From: Nocardioides sp. S5
GTDB taxonomy: Bacteria; Actinomycetota; Actinomycetes; Propionibacteriales; Nocardioidaceae
Assembly (NCBI RefSeq): GCF_017310035.1
Contig: NZ_CP022296.1
Coordinates: 1,364,001 to 1,428,000 of the forward strand
Reading direction: 5' to 3'
DNA: 64,000 nucleotides
Shown here: positions 15,947-25,095 of the stretch, one piece after another
How positions within the stretch are numbered: the first letter of the stretch is position 1
Layout of the letters: every line of letters starts with the position of its first letter
Program-made: the position numbers and the translations under genes
The notes under the pieces: generated by a model
Database searches by the model: none
Seen by the model: the letters and a program-made list of their open reading frames with translations, nothing else
Told to the model about the DNA's origin: nothing

Positions 15947-16513
15947 TCAGGGGCGGGAAATAGAGCCGACCCTTTGCGGGGCCCGCTCAACCGGTGAGCA
16001 ACGCCTTGAACTGCCGAGCACGGTTCGCGGCCGAGGCATGCGGGCCGTGCTGTGCTCTACGAGGTTGCGTCGTCGCGCTTCGAGCTCGAGACGGTGGCCG
16101 ACTCGAACTGCTGGTTCATCGAAGGCACTGGCCAGCCCGGCTGCGACGGCCATGGCGGCCCAGTCGTTGCATGCGGTCGCGCGGACGGCGTGAGCAACTT
16201 CTTCGGTGGGCGGGTGGTCCGCAAGGTCGTCGATGACCTTCCGCACGCCCCAGTAAATCCAGGTGGCGTGCCGCCATGCCTCGATAACGGCCTCTTCACG
16301 GTCCTCGGGTTCGTCGGCGAGTCCCCGTTCCAGCGATGCCACCAGGCGGGTGTGCCATCGAAGCAGAAGAGCGTTCGCGAGGTCTTCGATGCCGTCGAGG
16401 AATACGTCGGTGCCTTCGATGTCGGTGGGGATCTGCCCGTCCTTCCGGACAAGGATCTCCTCGATCACCTCGTGGAGGACGCCGGCGCGGCTCGGCTTCG
16501 GTCCTTCCTTCAT
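15947..16513 (-). CDS. Hypothetical protein, 188 residues
   Basis: ATG 16513 is preceded by AAGGAGCAGCT. The product is an acidic helical protein with several Trp residues (RHATWIYWGVRKVIDDL near residue 90) and no signal peptide or known motif. The C-terminal 30 residues are basic and low in complexity, and the stop lies 50 bases from the right end of ISL3 copy 2. The natural end may therefore have been replaced. Function unknown. Confidence 0.6.
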   Translation of the reverse strand: MKEGPKPSRAGVLHEVIEEILVRKDGQIPTDIEGTDVFLDGIEDLANALLLRWHTRLVASLERGLADEPEDREEAVIEAWRHATWIYWGVRKVIDDLADHPPTEEVAHAVRATACNDWAAMAVAAGLASAFDEPAVRVGHRLELEARRRNLVEHSTARMPRPRTVLGSSRRCSPVERAPQRVGSISRP

Positions 16514-16551
16514 AGCTGCTCCTTCCCTGAATATGAGGCGGTGAGCCTGGC

Positions 16552-16970
16552 CTAATGCACCGGCAGCGAGGAGTAGCCGCGGATCGGGCCGGAGCGCAGT
16601 CGGACCGCTGAGTCGAGGTCGACGTCCCAGTCGTGATGGCGGGCTAAGAGCGCCTGCAGAGCGACGCGTGCTTCGAGGCGGGCCAGGGATGCGCCGAGGC
16701 AGAAGTGGATGCCGCGTCCGAACGCGACCTGTCGTTCGGGGCGACGGTTGATGTCGAAATGGTCGGCGTCGGAAACGCGTGGTCGTCTCGGTTGGCCGAG
16801 CCGAAGAGCAGCAGCACGGTGTCGTCGGCCCTCATGCGTTGACTGTGCAGATCAACTTGTCGGGTCAGGGTGCGCGCAAGGCCTTGGACCGGGGAGTCGT
16901 AGCGGAGCAGCTCCTCGACCGCGGTTGGCACGAGATCTGTGTTGTCTGCCAGCTGGGCAGCCTCGACAAG
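16552..16970 (-). pseudogene. Cytochrome P450 C-terminal fragment, frameshifted
   Basis: The fragment begins around VPTAVEELLRYDSPVQG (K-helix region, ExxR replaced by the EELLRY context) and continues through FGSANRDD. After a one-base deletion near 16768 the reading resumes in another frame as [18 protein letters not shown], followed by the haem-binding loop [17 protein letters not shown]. It ends at TAG 16554. Only about the last 140 residues of a P450 of about 400 remain. Its 5' end is fused to integrase sequence. It cannot be functional. Confidence 0.85.
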
Positions 16971-17960
16971 GCGGGCGCGTTCCCCGATCCGATACAGCTC
17001 GACCTGGGTTGCCAGCTCGCGTGTGATGTAGACGGTGCGAGGAGGCTCGCCCTTGCCGGTGATGACGAACTCGATCACGCCACCGGGCGGGAAGGCATGC
17101 GGTGAGAGGAGCTGAACGTCGAGGAGGGCGGCACCTTCAGCTCGGCGCATCCCGGTGCTCACGAGGGTGAGGCCGTAGCAGTAGTCGCGGTCCGGGTAGG
17201 TCGGCGCCACCGGAAGAGATGGGTCACCTCGTAGTCCGTGCTCGAGGAACGCCCGCAACTGGCGCTCAGTGAGGAACTTGACGTTGCGGTGGTGGGCGAC
17301 GCGGGATCGCAGGGTGTCGCGCCGGTTGCGGCCCTATAGCGGGCGCGGGTCGCGCTCGATCCAGCCGACGTCCGCGGCGTAGCTGAAAAAGCCGGCGATC
17401 GATGACTCTTCGGTGTTCCAGGAGTTGTGCTTCACGGTGGCCCGGCGGTGCTCGCTGTAGGCGCGGAAATCGTCGCGGGTGGTCTGGGCGAGGCATGTGG
17501 AGGGCTCGCCGTGCAGCGTCACCCACTCGTCGACGGCCATGCCCTGGCGGTGTGCCGCCTGCTGGGCTCGTCGGGCCCGCACGAACTGGAGGCACCGGGC
17601 AAGGTGGTAGGAATGCATCTTCGCGATGCTGGCGAGCTTGATGCGGCCGTCGCGATGGGCTGCGAGCAGGTACTCGTTGAGGCGCCGAGTGCCGGCCATC
17701 GAGCCATCGTCCTCGAGATAGACCGGCAGACCATCGGGCACGCCCCGAGAGTCGAGAGGTCTCGAGCACGTCGCCGGCGACCAACCGATGCGCAACATCC
17801 AGGAACTGAATGGCGCGGCGATCGACCCGGGCCCTGAGCACCGCTTCCCCACCTCCACCGCGTCAGCTGATGGACCGAGATCTCGGTGGGGAAGAAAGGA
17901 TGAGACCTCCCTGTCCCAGATGACACTAGGCAGGGAGGTCTCATTCAGCAGGAGCGACAC
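16971..17960 (-). pseudogene. Tyrosine recombinase/integrase, truncated with internal stop
   Basis: The N-terminal SAM-like domain is recognisable (LNEYLLAAHRDGRIKLASIA, ECxQFVRARR-type helices), followed by the start of the catalytic domain (STGMRRAEGAALLDVQ, containing the first catalytic Arg). A TAG at 17336-17334 interrupts it after ERDPRPL. The C-terminal HxxR...Y part is missing, because at about 16971 the sequence switches to cytochrome P450. The start is unclear (GTG 17960 or further upstream). An integrase C-terminus with the missing motifs lies at the right end of the window. Confidence 0.8.
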
Positions 17961-18231
17961 ACCGTCGTATGAGACGTTGTGAATCCCGTATGTGCGGCTG
18001 ACCGGACTCGACCAGGCGACGGTACGTCGACTGCGTCAGCTCGAGACCGACACCAACGACGACGTCGGCACCACTGCCGAGGGACCAGGCGACCAGACCG
18101 ACCCCTTCCTCGCCGCCGCTCCTCGGCGCGACCACAACCGGACGTCACCAGGCGTGCCCGGCAACTTCACCGCGCCGCTTGTTCTTCTTGACTCGCCGCG
18201 CGAAACTAGGGCAGCGTCCAGGACGCTGTGG
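17961..18231. other. Intergenic segment, no gene recognised
   Basis: Open frames exist on both strands but none resembles a known protein or has a credible ribosome-binding site. It separates the integrase wreck from the end of the meta-pathway operon and should hold that operon's terminator. Confidence 0.35.
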
Positions 18232-19257
18232 TCAAGCGCTCTGCCTCTCTCGCTGTCCCGCGAGGGTGAGGGCGATGTCGTAGATCATGTCCTCCTGGCC
18301 ACCGACGAGACGCCGACGGCCGCACTCCATCAGCAGTTCGCGCACGTCCACGCCGTATCGCTGCGAGGCGACCTCGGCGTGGCGAAGGAAGGACGAGTAC
18401 ACGCCGGCGTACCCGAGCGTGAGGGTCTCGCGGTCGACCCGGACGGGGCGGTCCTGCAGCGGGCGGACGATGTCGTCGGCGGCGTCCTGCAGCTTGAAGA
18501 GGTCGCAGCCGTGCTTGAAGTCCATGATCTCGGCGACGGCGACGAACGGCTCGATGGGGCAGTTGCCGGCCCCGGCGCCGTGGCCGGCCAGGGAGGCGTC
18601 GACGCGGTAGGCGCCGTTCTCGACGGCGACGACGCTGTTGGCGACCGAGAGCGAGAGGTTCTCGTGGGCGTGGATCCCGATCTCGGTACTGGGGTCGAGG
18701 ACGTCGCGGTAGGCCTTCACTCGGGCGGCGACGTCGTTCATGGTGAGCCGCCCGCCGGAGTCGGTGACGTAGACGCAGTGCGCGCCGTAGGACTCCATGA
18801 GCTTGGCCTGTCGGGCCAGCTCCTCGGGCGGGGCCATGTGGGAGAGCATCAGGAAGCCGGAGACGTCCATGCCGAGCTCGCGGGCGGCGGCGATGTGCTG
18901 GGCGGCGACGTCGGCCTCGGTGCAGTGCGTCGCGACGCGGACCGACCGCACCCCGAGCTCGTAGGCCCGCTTCAGCTCGTGGATGGTGCCGACGCCGGGC
19001 AGCAGCAGGGTGGTGAGCCGGGCGTTCTTCAGCACCGACGCGGCGGCTTCGATCCACTCCCAGTCCGTGTGGCTGCCGGGACCGTAGTTGAGCGACGAGC
19101 CCGCGAGCCCGTCACCGTGGGCGACCTCGATGGCGTCGACACCGGCCTCGTCGAGGGCGACGACGATGCGCTGCACGTCCTCGGGGGTGATCCGATGCCG
19201 CACGGCGTGCATGCCGTCGCGGAGGGTGACGTCCTGGACGAAGATCGGGGTGCTCAC
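18232..19257 (-). CDS. mhpE: 4-hydroxy-2-oxovalerate aldolase
   Basis: The product is 341 residues, the family length. It cleaves 4-hydroxy-2-oxopentanoate to pyruvate and acetaldehyde. Visible signatures are [10 protein letters not shown] (residues 9-18, metal-binding Asp and catalytic residues), the metal-binding HAHENLSLS near 200 and the GHGAGAGN loop near 225. It overlaps the acetaldehyde dehydrogenase gene by four bases (ATGA-type junction); the two enzymes normally form a complex that channels acetaldehyde. It is the last gene of the dienoate operon. The substrate would be supplied by FlnE from fluorene or dibenzofuran breakdown. Confidence 0.95.
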   Translation of the reverse strand: MSTPIFVQDVTLRDGMHAVRHRITPEDVQRIVVALDEAGVDAIEVAHGDGLAGSSLNYGPGSHTDWEWIEAAASVLKNARLTTLLLPGVGTIHELKRAYELGVRSVRVATHCTEADVAAQHIAAARELGMDVSGFLMLSHMAPPEELARQAKLMESYGAHCVYVTDSGGRLTMNDVAARVKAYRDVLDPSTEIGIHAHENLSLSVANSVVAVENGAYRVDASLAGHGAGAGNCPIEPFVAVAEIMDFKHGCDLFKLQDAADDIVRPLQDRPVRVDRETLTLGYAGVYSSFLRHAEVASQRYGVDVRELLMECGRRRLVGGQEDMIYDIALTLAGQRERQSA

Positions 19258-20198
19258 GCCGTGGCCTTTCGGGCTGCGATCCGCTCGGCCACCTGCAGAG
19301 CAGCGGAGGTCATGATGTCGAGGTTGCCGGCGTACGCCGGGAGGTAGTGGGCGGCGCCCTCGACCTCGAGGAACACCGACACCTGGTGCGTCGGGCGTGC
19401 GGTGCCTTCGGCGATCAGGGTCTCCACGGGCTGGTCGCCCGGGATCTCGTTGATCTGGACCTGCTGCTTGAGGCGGTAGCCGGGCACGTAGGCCGCCACG
19501 TCGGCGACCATCTTCTCCACCGACCTGGCGATCTCCTCGTGGACCACGGGGTCGGGGGCGTGGACCAGCGCGAAGACGGTGTCGCGCATGATCAGGGGCG
19601 GCTCGGCGGGGTTGAGGATGATGATCGCCTTGCCCCGCTCGGCTCCGCCGACCTGGATGATCGCGGCCGCGGTGGTCTCGGTGAACTCGTCGATGTTGGC
19701 CCGGGTGCCGGGGCCGGCCGACTTGCTCGCGATGGAGGCGACGATCTCGGCGTAGGCGACGGGTACGACGCGGGCGACCGCAGCGACGATGGGGATGGTG
19801 GCCTGGCCGCCGCAGGTGACCATGTTGACGTTGGGGGCGTCGAGGTGGTCCTCGAGGTTGACGGCAGGCACGACATAGGGCCCGATGGCAGCGGGCGTGA
19901 GGTCGATCATCCTCTTGCCGAGCGGCTCGAGCTTGGCCGAGTTGGCCTCGTGCGCCTTGGCCGAGGTGGCGTCGAAGATGATGTCGATCTCGTGGAAGTC
20001 GGGCAGCGCCATCAGCCCGTCCACTCCCTTGTGGGTGGTCTGCACGCCCATCCGGCCGGCCCGGGCCAGCCCGTCCGACCCCGGGTCGATACCGACCATC
20101 GCCCCCATCTCGAGGTGCCGGGCGTTGCGGAGCACCTTAATCATCAGGTCGGTGCCGATGTTGCCTGAGCCGATGATGGCGACCTTAGCCTTGCTCAT
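19254..20198 (-). CDS. mhpF: Acylating acetaldehyde dehydrogenase
   Basis: The product is 314 residues from ATG 20198. It converts acetaldehyde, NAD+ and CoA to acetyl-CoA, partnered with the aldolase. The Rossmann motif [10 protein letters not shown] is at residues 9-18 and the catalytic Cys lies in [11 protein letters not shown] near residue 130. ATG 20198 lies immediately before the NAD-binding motif and overlaps the upstream hydratase stop by four bases, so a longer N-terminal extension is not needed. It belongs to the hydratase-dehydrogenase-aldolase operon. Confidence 0.95.
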   Translation of the reverse strand: MSKAKVAIIGSGNIGTDLMIKVLRNARHLEMGAMVGIDPGSDGLARAGRMGVQTTHKGVDGLMALPDFHEIDIIFDATSAKAHEANSAKLEPLGKRMIDLTPAAIGPYVVPAVNLEDHLDAPNVNMVTCGGQATIPIVAAVARVVPVAYAEIVASIASKSAGPGTRANIDEFTETTAAAIIQVGGAERGKAIIILNPAEPPLIMRDTVFALVHAPDPVVHEEIARSVEKMVADVAAYVPGYRLKQQVQINEIPGDQPVETLIAEGTARPTHQVSVFLEVEGAAHYLPAYAGNLDIMTSAALQVAERIAARKATA

Positions 20199-21010
20199 GC
20201 TTTCTCCTGGGTGAACGTGCACGACACGGTGCCGAGGCCCGTGATGGATGCGGCGACCGTGGCTCCGGGGGTGACCGGCCGCATCGGGCCCAGCGCGCCG
20301 GAGAGGATGACCTGGCCCGCGCGGAGCGGCTCGCCCAGGTCGCGGGCCCGACGGGCCAGCCACTGGACGGCCAGCAGCGGGTCGCCCAGGCACGCGGCGC
20401 CGGTGCCGACGGAGACCTCCTGGCCCGTGACCGTCATCGACATCGCGACCTCCCGGGGCTCGACCTGCTCAAGGGAGTGGTGCCCGGTTCCGAGCACGTA
20501 GGCGCCCGCGGAGGCGTTGTCGGCGACGGTGTCGGTGTAGGTGATGTCCCAGCCGGCGACCCGGCTGTCGCAGATCTCGAGCGCCGCCACCGCGTAGGCG
20601 ACGGCGTCGCGGACCTGGTCGACGTCGAGCGCGCCGTCGGCCAAGTCGTGCCTGAGGACGAAGGCGACCTCCGCCTCCACCCGCGGCTGCAGGAACCGGC
20701 CGATCGGCACGACATCGCCGTCGGTGTACGCCATGTCGTCGAGGAGCACCCCGAAGTCGGGTTGGTCGACGCCGAGCTGCTCCTGCACCGCCGGCGAGGT
20801 CAGTCCGATCTTGCGGCCCACGATGGTCAGCCCCGCGTCGACACGGGCGCCGATGCCTCGTCCCTGCACGGCATACGCGGAGGCGACGTCGTCGCGGCCG
20901 ATCAGGTCGCGCACCGGATCGCATGGCGTGCCAGTGCTGGCCGCCGCTGCGAGCCGCCTGGCTGCTTCGTCGATGGCCGTCGGGGTGACGGCGCGCGTGG
21001 AGTGGCTCAT
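20195..21010 (-). CDS. mhpD: 2-hydroxypenta-2,4-dienoate hydratase
   Basis: The product is about 271 residues. It hydrates 2-hydroxypenta-2,4-dienoate to 4-hydroxy-2-oxopentanoate. Hallmarks are [21 protein letters not shown] near 75-95, [11 protein letters not shown] (metal-binding acidic residues) and the C-terminal [17 protein letters not shown] 21010 and 21016 are both possible starts; no strong ribosome-binding site decides between them. It is the first gene of the operon, 127 bases downstream of the IclR regulator on the same strand. Confidence 0.93.
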   Translation of the reverse strand: MSHSTRAVTPTAIDEAARRLAAAASTGTPCDPVRDLIGRDDVASAYAVQGRGIGARVDAGLTIVGRKIGLTSPAVQEQLGVDQPDFGVLLDDMAYTDGDVVPIGRFLQPRVEAEVAFVLRHDLADGALDVDQVRDAVAYAVAALEICDSRVAGWDITYTDTVADNASAGAYVLGTGHHSLEQVEPREVAMSMTVTGQEVSVGTGAACLGDPLLAVQWLARRARDLGEPLRAGQVILSGALGPMRPVTPGATVAASITGLGTVSCTFTQEKA

Positions 21011-21137
21011 CTCCATATGGTTGGGGCAGCGCATCCGCAGGACCAAGGCCCGAGTTCCGGTCACAAGAACTCGGCCCTCCTTGCGGCAACAGAGCCGGGG
21101 AACCCGCCGAAGGTCGCGACGCGTAGTGCCCGTAAGC

Positions 21138-21905
21138 TCAGCGCAGTGTGGATCTGCGGGCGAGGGTTGCGGCGATCCCGGCTGCGGCTGCGTGGACGGC
21201 GCTGGCATGGCGCGCGGGTTGGAAACGCCCGACGGGTCCGGTGACGCTGATGCCGGCTAAGGCCTGGTCGTTCTCGTCGAGGATGGGTGCGGCGACGCAG
21301 ATGATGCCCACGGCCGATTCCTCGTACTCGAAGGCGACACCCGTGGCCATCACCTCGTCGAGCTGTCCTCGGAGCACGGTCCGGTTGACGACAGTCCGTG
21401 GAGAGCACCGCTGGAGGCGCGTCCCCAGCACCGCCTCTCTTACCTCCGGCGGGGACCACGCGAGGAGGGCCTTGCCGATGGCAGTCGCGTGCATGGGCAT
21501 TCGTCCCCCGAGCCGGGAGGGCGCTGCGGCTTGGCGATGGCCTCCCATCTTCGCGACGTAGACGACCTCGTGGCCCTCCCGCACCCCGAGGTGGACCGTC
21601 TCGTGGGTGCGTTCGTAGAGCTCCTCGAGGAAGGGTGTGGCCACTTCCAGCAGGTTTCGTTCGACAGAGGCGCGCATGCCCAGCTCGAAGACCAGCCGGG
21701 AGAGGCGGTACCTACCCTCGACGCGTTCGAGGAGGCGCGCACCGACTAGGTCGCCCAACAGGCGGTGCAACGTCGCCTTCGCCAGGCCCGTGCGGAGCTG
21801 CAGGTCGGCGAAGCCGAGCACCGTGTCCTCCACGGTGAAGGCCAGCAGTACCTTCATCATCTTTCCGAGTACGGTCTCCGGACCGGGTGCTAGTGTCTCC
21901 TGCAC
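21138..21905 (-). CDS. IclR-family regulator of the dienoate operon
   Basis: The product is 255 residues with an N-terminal winged helix (LGFADLQLRTGLAKATLHRLLGDLV) and a C-terminal IclR ligand domain (ETVHLGVREGHEVVYVAK, MPMHATAIGKALLAW). It lies upstream of mhpDFE in the same direction, so it probably regulates them and itself. The effector is unknown. It sits beside the decayed pobA/gntR remnants and may be older than the present arrangement. Confidence 0.88.
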   Translation of the reverse strand: MQETLAPGPETVLGKMMKVLLAFTVEDTVLGFADLQLRTGLAKATLHRLLGDLVGARLLERVEGRYRLSRLVFELGMRASVERNLLEVATPFLEELYERTHETVHLGVREGHEVVYVAKMGGHRQAAAPSRLGGRMPMHATAIGKALLAWSPPEVREAVLGTRLQRCSPRTVVNRTVLRGQLDEVMATGVAFEYEESAVGIICVAAPILDENDQALAGISVTGPVGRFQPARHASAVHAAAAGIAATLARRSTLR

Positions 21906-21907
21906 TG

Positions 21908-22045
21908 CTAGGCCGGTTCGTCGAGGGTGTCCGCGAACAGCGCAACGGTGCTCATGATGTGTGACTCCACGGCGACCCGTGTGATGTCGCCGTTCCTGGA
22001 CTTGATGGCGGTGCGGATGATGTCGTGATCGTGGTTGGCGGTCAT
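21908..22045 (-). pseudogene. GntR-family (FCD domain) regulator, C-terminal remnant
   Basis: Only 45 residues remain, ANHDHDIIRTAIKSRNGDIT... to the stop at TAG 21910. The pattern of a helix followed by AVESHIMSTVALFADTL matches the last helices of FCD ligand domains. The DNA-binding half is absent and the 5' end is joined to a pobA remnant. Not functional. Confidence 0.6.
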
Positions 22046-22182
22046 GGCGCGAATTGGAGAGCGGCCCAGGGCGCGGGGGGCGCGACGACCGAGTCGATGC
22101 CGGCGCGGTGCAGAAGATGCGAGAGCATCAGGCCTGCGGGCCCGCCGGCGACGATGCTGACCTGGGTCCGGGTGAGTGCCAT
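22042..22182 (-). pseudogene. pobA: 4-hydroxybenzoate 3-monooxygenase, N-terminal remnant
   Basis: Thirty-three residues match the FAD-binding N-terminus of Pob[21 protein letters not shown] and HRAGIDSVV, with the usual GAGPAG written here as AGGPAG. The frame then runs into unrelated sequence and stops at 22042. Its ATG overlaps the pcaJ stop (TGATG), so an intact pobA was once the ninth gene of the pca operon. Confidence 0.75.
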
Positions 22183-22838
22183 CAGGTGTCCGTCCTGTCG
22201 GTGAGGGGGACCTCGACGAGCTCCTGGAGATCGGAGAAGGCAATGCCGAAGAGTTCGCGCACGGCCACGCCCTGCGGCTCGAGGAGGAACACCCCGTGGT
22301 CAGTGTAGACACGGCTCACGCAGCCGACGCCGGTCAGCGGCATAGTGCACTCGGGCACCAGCTTGGACCTTCCGTCCCGGGTGAGCAGGCTCATCATCAC
22401 GAACGTGTGCTTGGCGCCGATGGCGAGGTCCATCGCTCCGCCCACGGCCGGGATGGCGTCGGGCTTGCCGGTGTGCCAGTTGGCTAGGTCGCCGGTGGTG
22501 GAGACCTGGAAGGCTCCGAGCACGCAGTAGTCGAGGTGGCCGCCGCGCATCATCGCGAACGAGTCGGCGTGGTGGAGGTACGACGCACCAGGCAGTTCGG
22601 TGACCGGGACCTTGCCGGCGTTGATGAGGTCAAGGTCGACCTCGTCGCCGTGCGCCTCGGGACCCATGCCGAGCATGCCGTTCTCGGTGTGCAGGATGAC
22701 GCCGGCTGTGGGGTCGAGGTGGTTGGAGACCTTGGTGGGCTGGCCGATGCCGAGGTTCACGAACGAACCCGGTGGGATGTCTTGAGCGACGATCGCGGCG
22801 AGCTGGTCGGAGCCCATAAGTTCCTCAGTGTTGCTCAC
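22182..22838 (-). CDS. pcaJ: 3-oxoadipate CoA-transferase, subunit B
   Basis: The product is 218 residues. Together with PcaI it moves CoA from succinyl-CoA to 3-oxoadipate. The subunit-B signature [11 protein letters not shown] (active-site Glu) lies near residue 50, preceded by [15 protein letters not shown]. The start overlaps the pcaI stop region by 14 bases, and the stop overlaps the pobA remnant. It is the last intact gene of pcaHGBDCFIJ. Confidence 0.95.
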   Translation of the reverse strand: MSNTEELMGSDQLAAIVAQDIPPGSFVNLGIGQPTKVSNHLDPTAGVILHTENGMLGMGPEAHGDEVDLDLINAGKVPVTELPGASYLHHADSFAMMRGGHLDYCVLGAFQVSTTGDLANWHTGKPDAIPAVGGAMDLAIGAKHTFVMMSLLTRDGRSKLVPECTMPLTGVGCVSRVYTDHGVFLLEPQGVAVRELFGIAFSDLQELVEVPLTDRTDT

Positions 22839-23532
22839 TGACCCTCCTCGGGATCGTCGGGCGCTCGGACGGCACCTCGATCACGCGGTCGACGTAGATG
22901 GACGGGGTCACCACATGTTCGGGGTCGATGCCGCCGAGAGAGCGGATCTCGTGCACCTGTACGACCGTGGTCTTCGCGGCGGCGGCCATTATTGGCCCGA
23001 AGTTGCGGGCGGTCTTGCGGTAGACGAGGTTGCCGAGCCGGTCGGCGGCGTAGGCCTTGATTAGTGCGACGTCTGCGTGGATCGGGTATTCCAGCACGTA
23101 GTGGCGGCCGTCGATCTCGCGGACCTCCTTGCCCTCGGCCAGCGGCGTGTTGTAGCCGGTGGGTGTGAAGAAGGCGCCGATGCCGGCACCTGCAGCGCGG
23201 ATCCGTTCGGCGAGGTTGCCCTGCGCGACGAGCTCGAGTTCGATCTTCCCGGTGCGGTACTTCTCGTCGAAGTGGTGGGAGTCGGACTGCCGGGGGAAGG
23301 AGCAGATGATCTTGCCGACCCGACCCTCGCGGATGAGCGCAGCGAGGCCGCGGTCGCCGTTGCCGGCGTTGTTGTTGACCACGGTGAGGTCCTTGGCCCC
23401 GGACTCGATCAGTGCCTCGATCAGCTCCACCGGCTGACCGGCGGTGCCGAAGCCGCTGATCATCACGGTGGCTCCGGCGGCGATGTCGGCGACCGCCTCC
23501 TTGGCGGTCTCGACGAACTGGGTCTCGCTCAC
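22825..23532 (-). CDS. pcaI: 3-oxoadipate CoA-transferase, subunit A
   Basis: The product is 235 residues from GTG 23532, chosen because it overlaps the pcaF stop (GTGA) and gives the family length. It has the subunit-A glycine-rich start ATVMISGFGTAGQPVELIEAL, the NNNAGNGDRGLAALI loop and FTPTGYNTPLAEG. It acts with PcaJ as a heteromer in the cytosol. Confidence 0.95.
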   Translation of the reverse strand: MSETQFVETAKEAVADIAAGATVMISGFGTAGQPVELIEALIESGAKDLTVVNNNAGNGDRGLAALIREGRVGKIICSFPRQSDSHHFDEKYRTGKIELELVAQGNLAERIRAAGAGIGAFFTPTGYNTPLAEGKEVREIDGRHYVLEYPIHADVALIKAYAADRLGNLVYRKTARNFGPIMAAAAKTTVVQVHEIRSLGGIDPEHVVTPSIYVDRVIEVPSERPTIPRRVSEQH

Positions 23533-24719
23533 GCGACGGCTCCCCGGGTGCTCTCTAGGACGACGGCCAGGCCCTGGCCCACGCCGATGCAGATCGCGGC
23601 TACGCCCCAGCGTTCGCCGGTGGACTCGAGCGAGCGGGCCAGGGTGCCGAGGATCCGGGTGCCGGACGCGCCGAGGGGGTGGCCGATCGAGATGGCGCCG
23701 CCGTGCCGATTGATGATGTGGGGGTCGATGTCCCAGGCACGGATGCAAACCAGCGACTGGGCGGCGAAGGCCTCGTTGAGCTCGACTGCTGCGACGTCGT
23801 GCCAGGTGATGCCGGCGCGGCGCAGGGCGATGTTCGCCGCTTCTACCGGCGCAAAGCCGAAGAACTGTGGCTCGTTAGCGAACGCACCCCAGGCTGCGAT
23901 TCGCGCCAGCGGCTCGGTGCCGATCTGCCGGGCGGCGTTGGCGCTGCCGAGGAGTGCGGCGGACGCCCCGTCGTTGAGGGGTGAGGCGTTGCCTGCGGTG
24001 ACCGTCCCATCTTTGCGGAAGACCGGCTTCAATCCGGCGAGCTTGTCCAGCGTGGAGTCGGGGCGGATCGACTCGTCACGCGGGAGGTCCACGCCGGGGA
24101 CGGCCACGACCAGCTGGTCGTAGAAGCCGCTGTCCCACGCCTTCGCCGCAGCCTGGTGCGAGCGGAGCGCGAACTCGTCCTGGTCCTCGCGGGCCACGCC
24201 CTCGCGCTCTCGGAGCTGTTCGGTGGCCTCACCGAGTGAGACCGTCCACTCCGTCGGCATCGCCGCGTTGACCAGCCGCCACCCCAGCGCGGTCGAGACC
24301 AGCTCCGCGTTGCCCGCCGGGTAGGGCCGCTCGGGCTTGGGCAGCACCCACGGGGCGCGGGACATCGACTCGACACCACCGACCAGCACCACGTCGGACT
24401 CCCCGAGCGTGAGCTGGCGGGCGCCGGCGATGGTGGCGTCCAGGCTGGAGCCGCACAGCCGGTTCACCGTCGAGGCGGGAACCGAGGGGGGCAGCCCGGC
24501 GAGCAGACCGGCCATCCGGGCGACGTTGCGGTTGTCCTCGCCGGCCCCGTTGGCGTTGCCGAACACGACCTCGTCGACCTGGCCCCCCTCGAGACCGGTC
24601 CGCTCCACGAGCGTGCGGATCACCAGGGCTGCCAAGTCGTCGGGGCGCACCGCCGCAAGCGCCCCGCCGTACCTGCCGAAGGGGGTGCGGACAGCGTCGT
24701 ACACGAACGCGTCATTCAT
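23529..24719 (-). CDS. pcaF: 3-oxoadipyl-CoA thiolase
   Basis: The product is 396 residues. It splits 3-oxoadipyl-CoA into succinyl-CoA and acetyl-CoA, the last step of the pathway. The catalytic Cys lies in NRLCGSSLDATIAGARQ near residue 85, the catalytic His in GGAISIGHPLGASG near 350, and the second Cys in AICIGVGQGLA near 380. Within the last motif the usual GGG is GVG. The start overlaps pcaC by 8 bases. Confidence 0.95.
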   Translation of the reverse strand: MNDAFVYDAVRTPFGRYGGALAAVRPDDLAALVIRTLVERTGLEGGQVDEVVFGNANGAGEDNRNVARMAGLLAGLPPSVPASTVNRLCGSSLDATIAGARQLTLGESDVVLVGGVESMSRAPWVLPKPERPYPAGNAELVSTALGWRLVNAAMPTEWTVSLGEATEQLREREGVAREDQDEFALRSHQAAAKAWDSGFYDQLVVAVPGVDLPRDESIRPDSTLDKLAGLKPVFRKDGTVTAGNASPLNDGASAALLGSANAARQIGTEPLARIAAWGAFANEPQFFGFAPVEAANIALRRAGITWHDVAAVELNEAFAAQSLVCIRAWDIDPHIINRHGGAISIGHPLGASGTRILGTLARSLESTGERWGVAAICIGVGQGLAVVLESTRGAVA

Positions 24720-25095
24720 CAGGGGTCTCCAGGGAGTCGAGCGTCCCTTGTGCGACGGCGAAGGCGTGGTTGGCGGCAGGCACGCCGCAGTAGATGCCTG
24801 CTTGGATGATGACCTCGGCGATCTGCTCAGGAGTCAGCCCGTTGGTGCGCGCGGCGCGCACGTGCATGGCGAACTCCTCCCAGTGGCCGAGCGCGATCAT
24901 CGCGGTGAGCACCGCGACGCTGCGGGTACGCCGGTCGAGGCCGGGGCGGGTCCAGACGCTGCCCCACGCGTAGCGGGTGATCAGCTCCTGGAAGTCGGTG
25001 GTGAACGGTGTCTTGTGTGCCTCGGCGCGGTCGACGTGCGCGTCTCCGAGCACCTCGCGGCGCACCCGCATGCCGTCGTCGTAGGTGTCGCTCAT
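24712..25095 (-). CDS. pcaC: 4-carboxymuconolactone decarboxylase
   Basis: The product is 127 residues, a single-domain PcaC of the AhpD-like fold. It has WTRPGLDRRTRSVAVLTAMI, the catalytic HWEEFAMHVRAA region and IIQAGIYCGVPAAN. It converts 4-carboxymuconolactone to 3-oxoadipate enol-lactone. In many actinobacteria PcaC is fused to PcaD as PcaL; here they are separate, adjacent genes with a four-base overlap, as in proteobacteria. Confidence 0.94.
   Translation of the reverse strand: MSDTYDDGMRVRREVLGDAHVDRAEAHKTPFTTDFQELITRYAWGSVWTRPGLDRRTRSVAVLTAMIALGHWEEFAMHVRAARTNGLTPEQIAEVIIQAGIYCGVPAANHAFAVAQGTLDSLETPDE

Noticed and set aside
16552..17258. A functional integrase-P450 fusion enzyme
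   Set aside because: The integrase part lacks its active site, and the P450 part lacks its substrate-binding half and is frameshifted. It is recombination debris.
17992..19347. Plus-strand frame of 451 codons over the aldolase gene
   Set aside because: Most of it is the antisense of an unmistakable aldolase; the first 80 codons have no supporting features.
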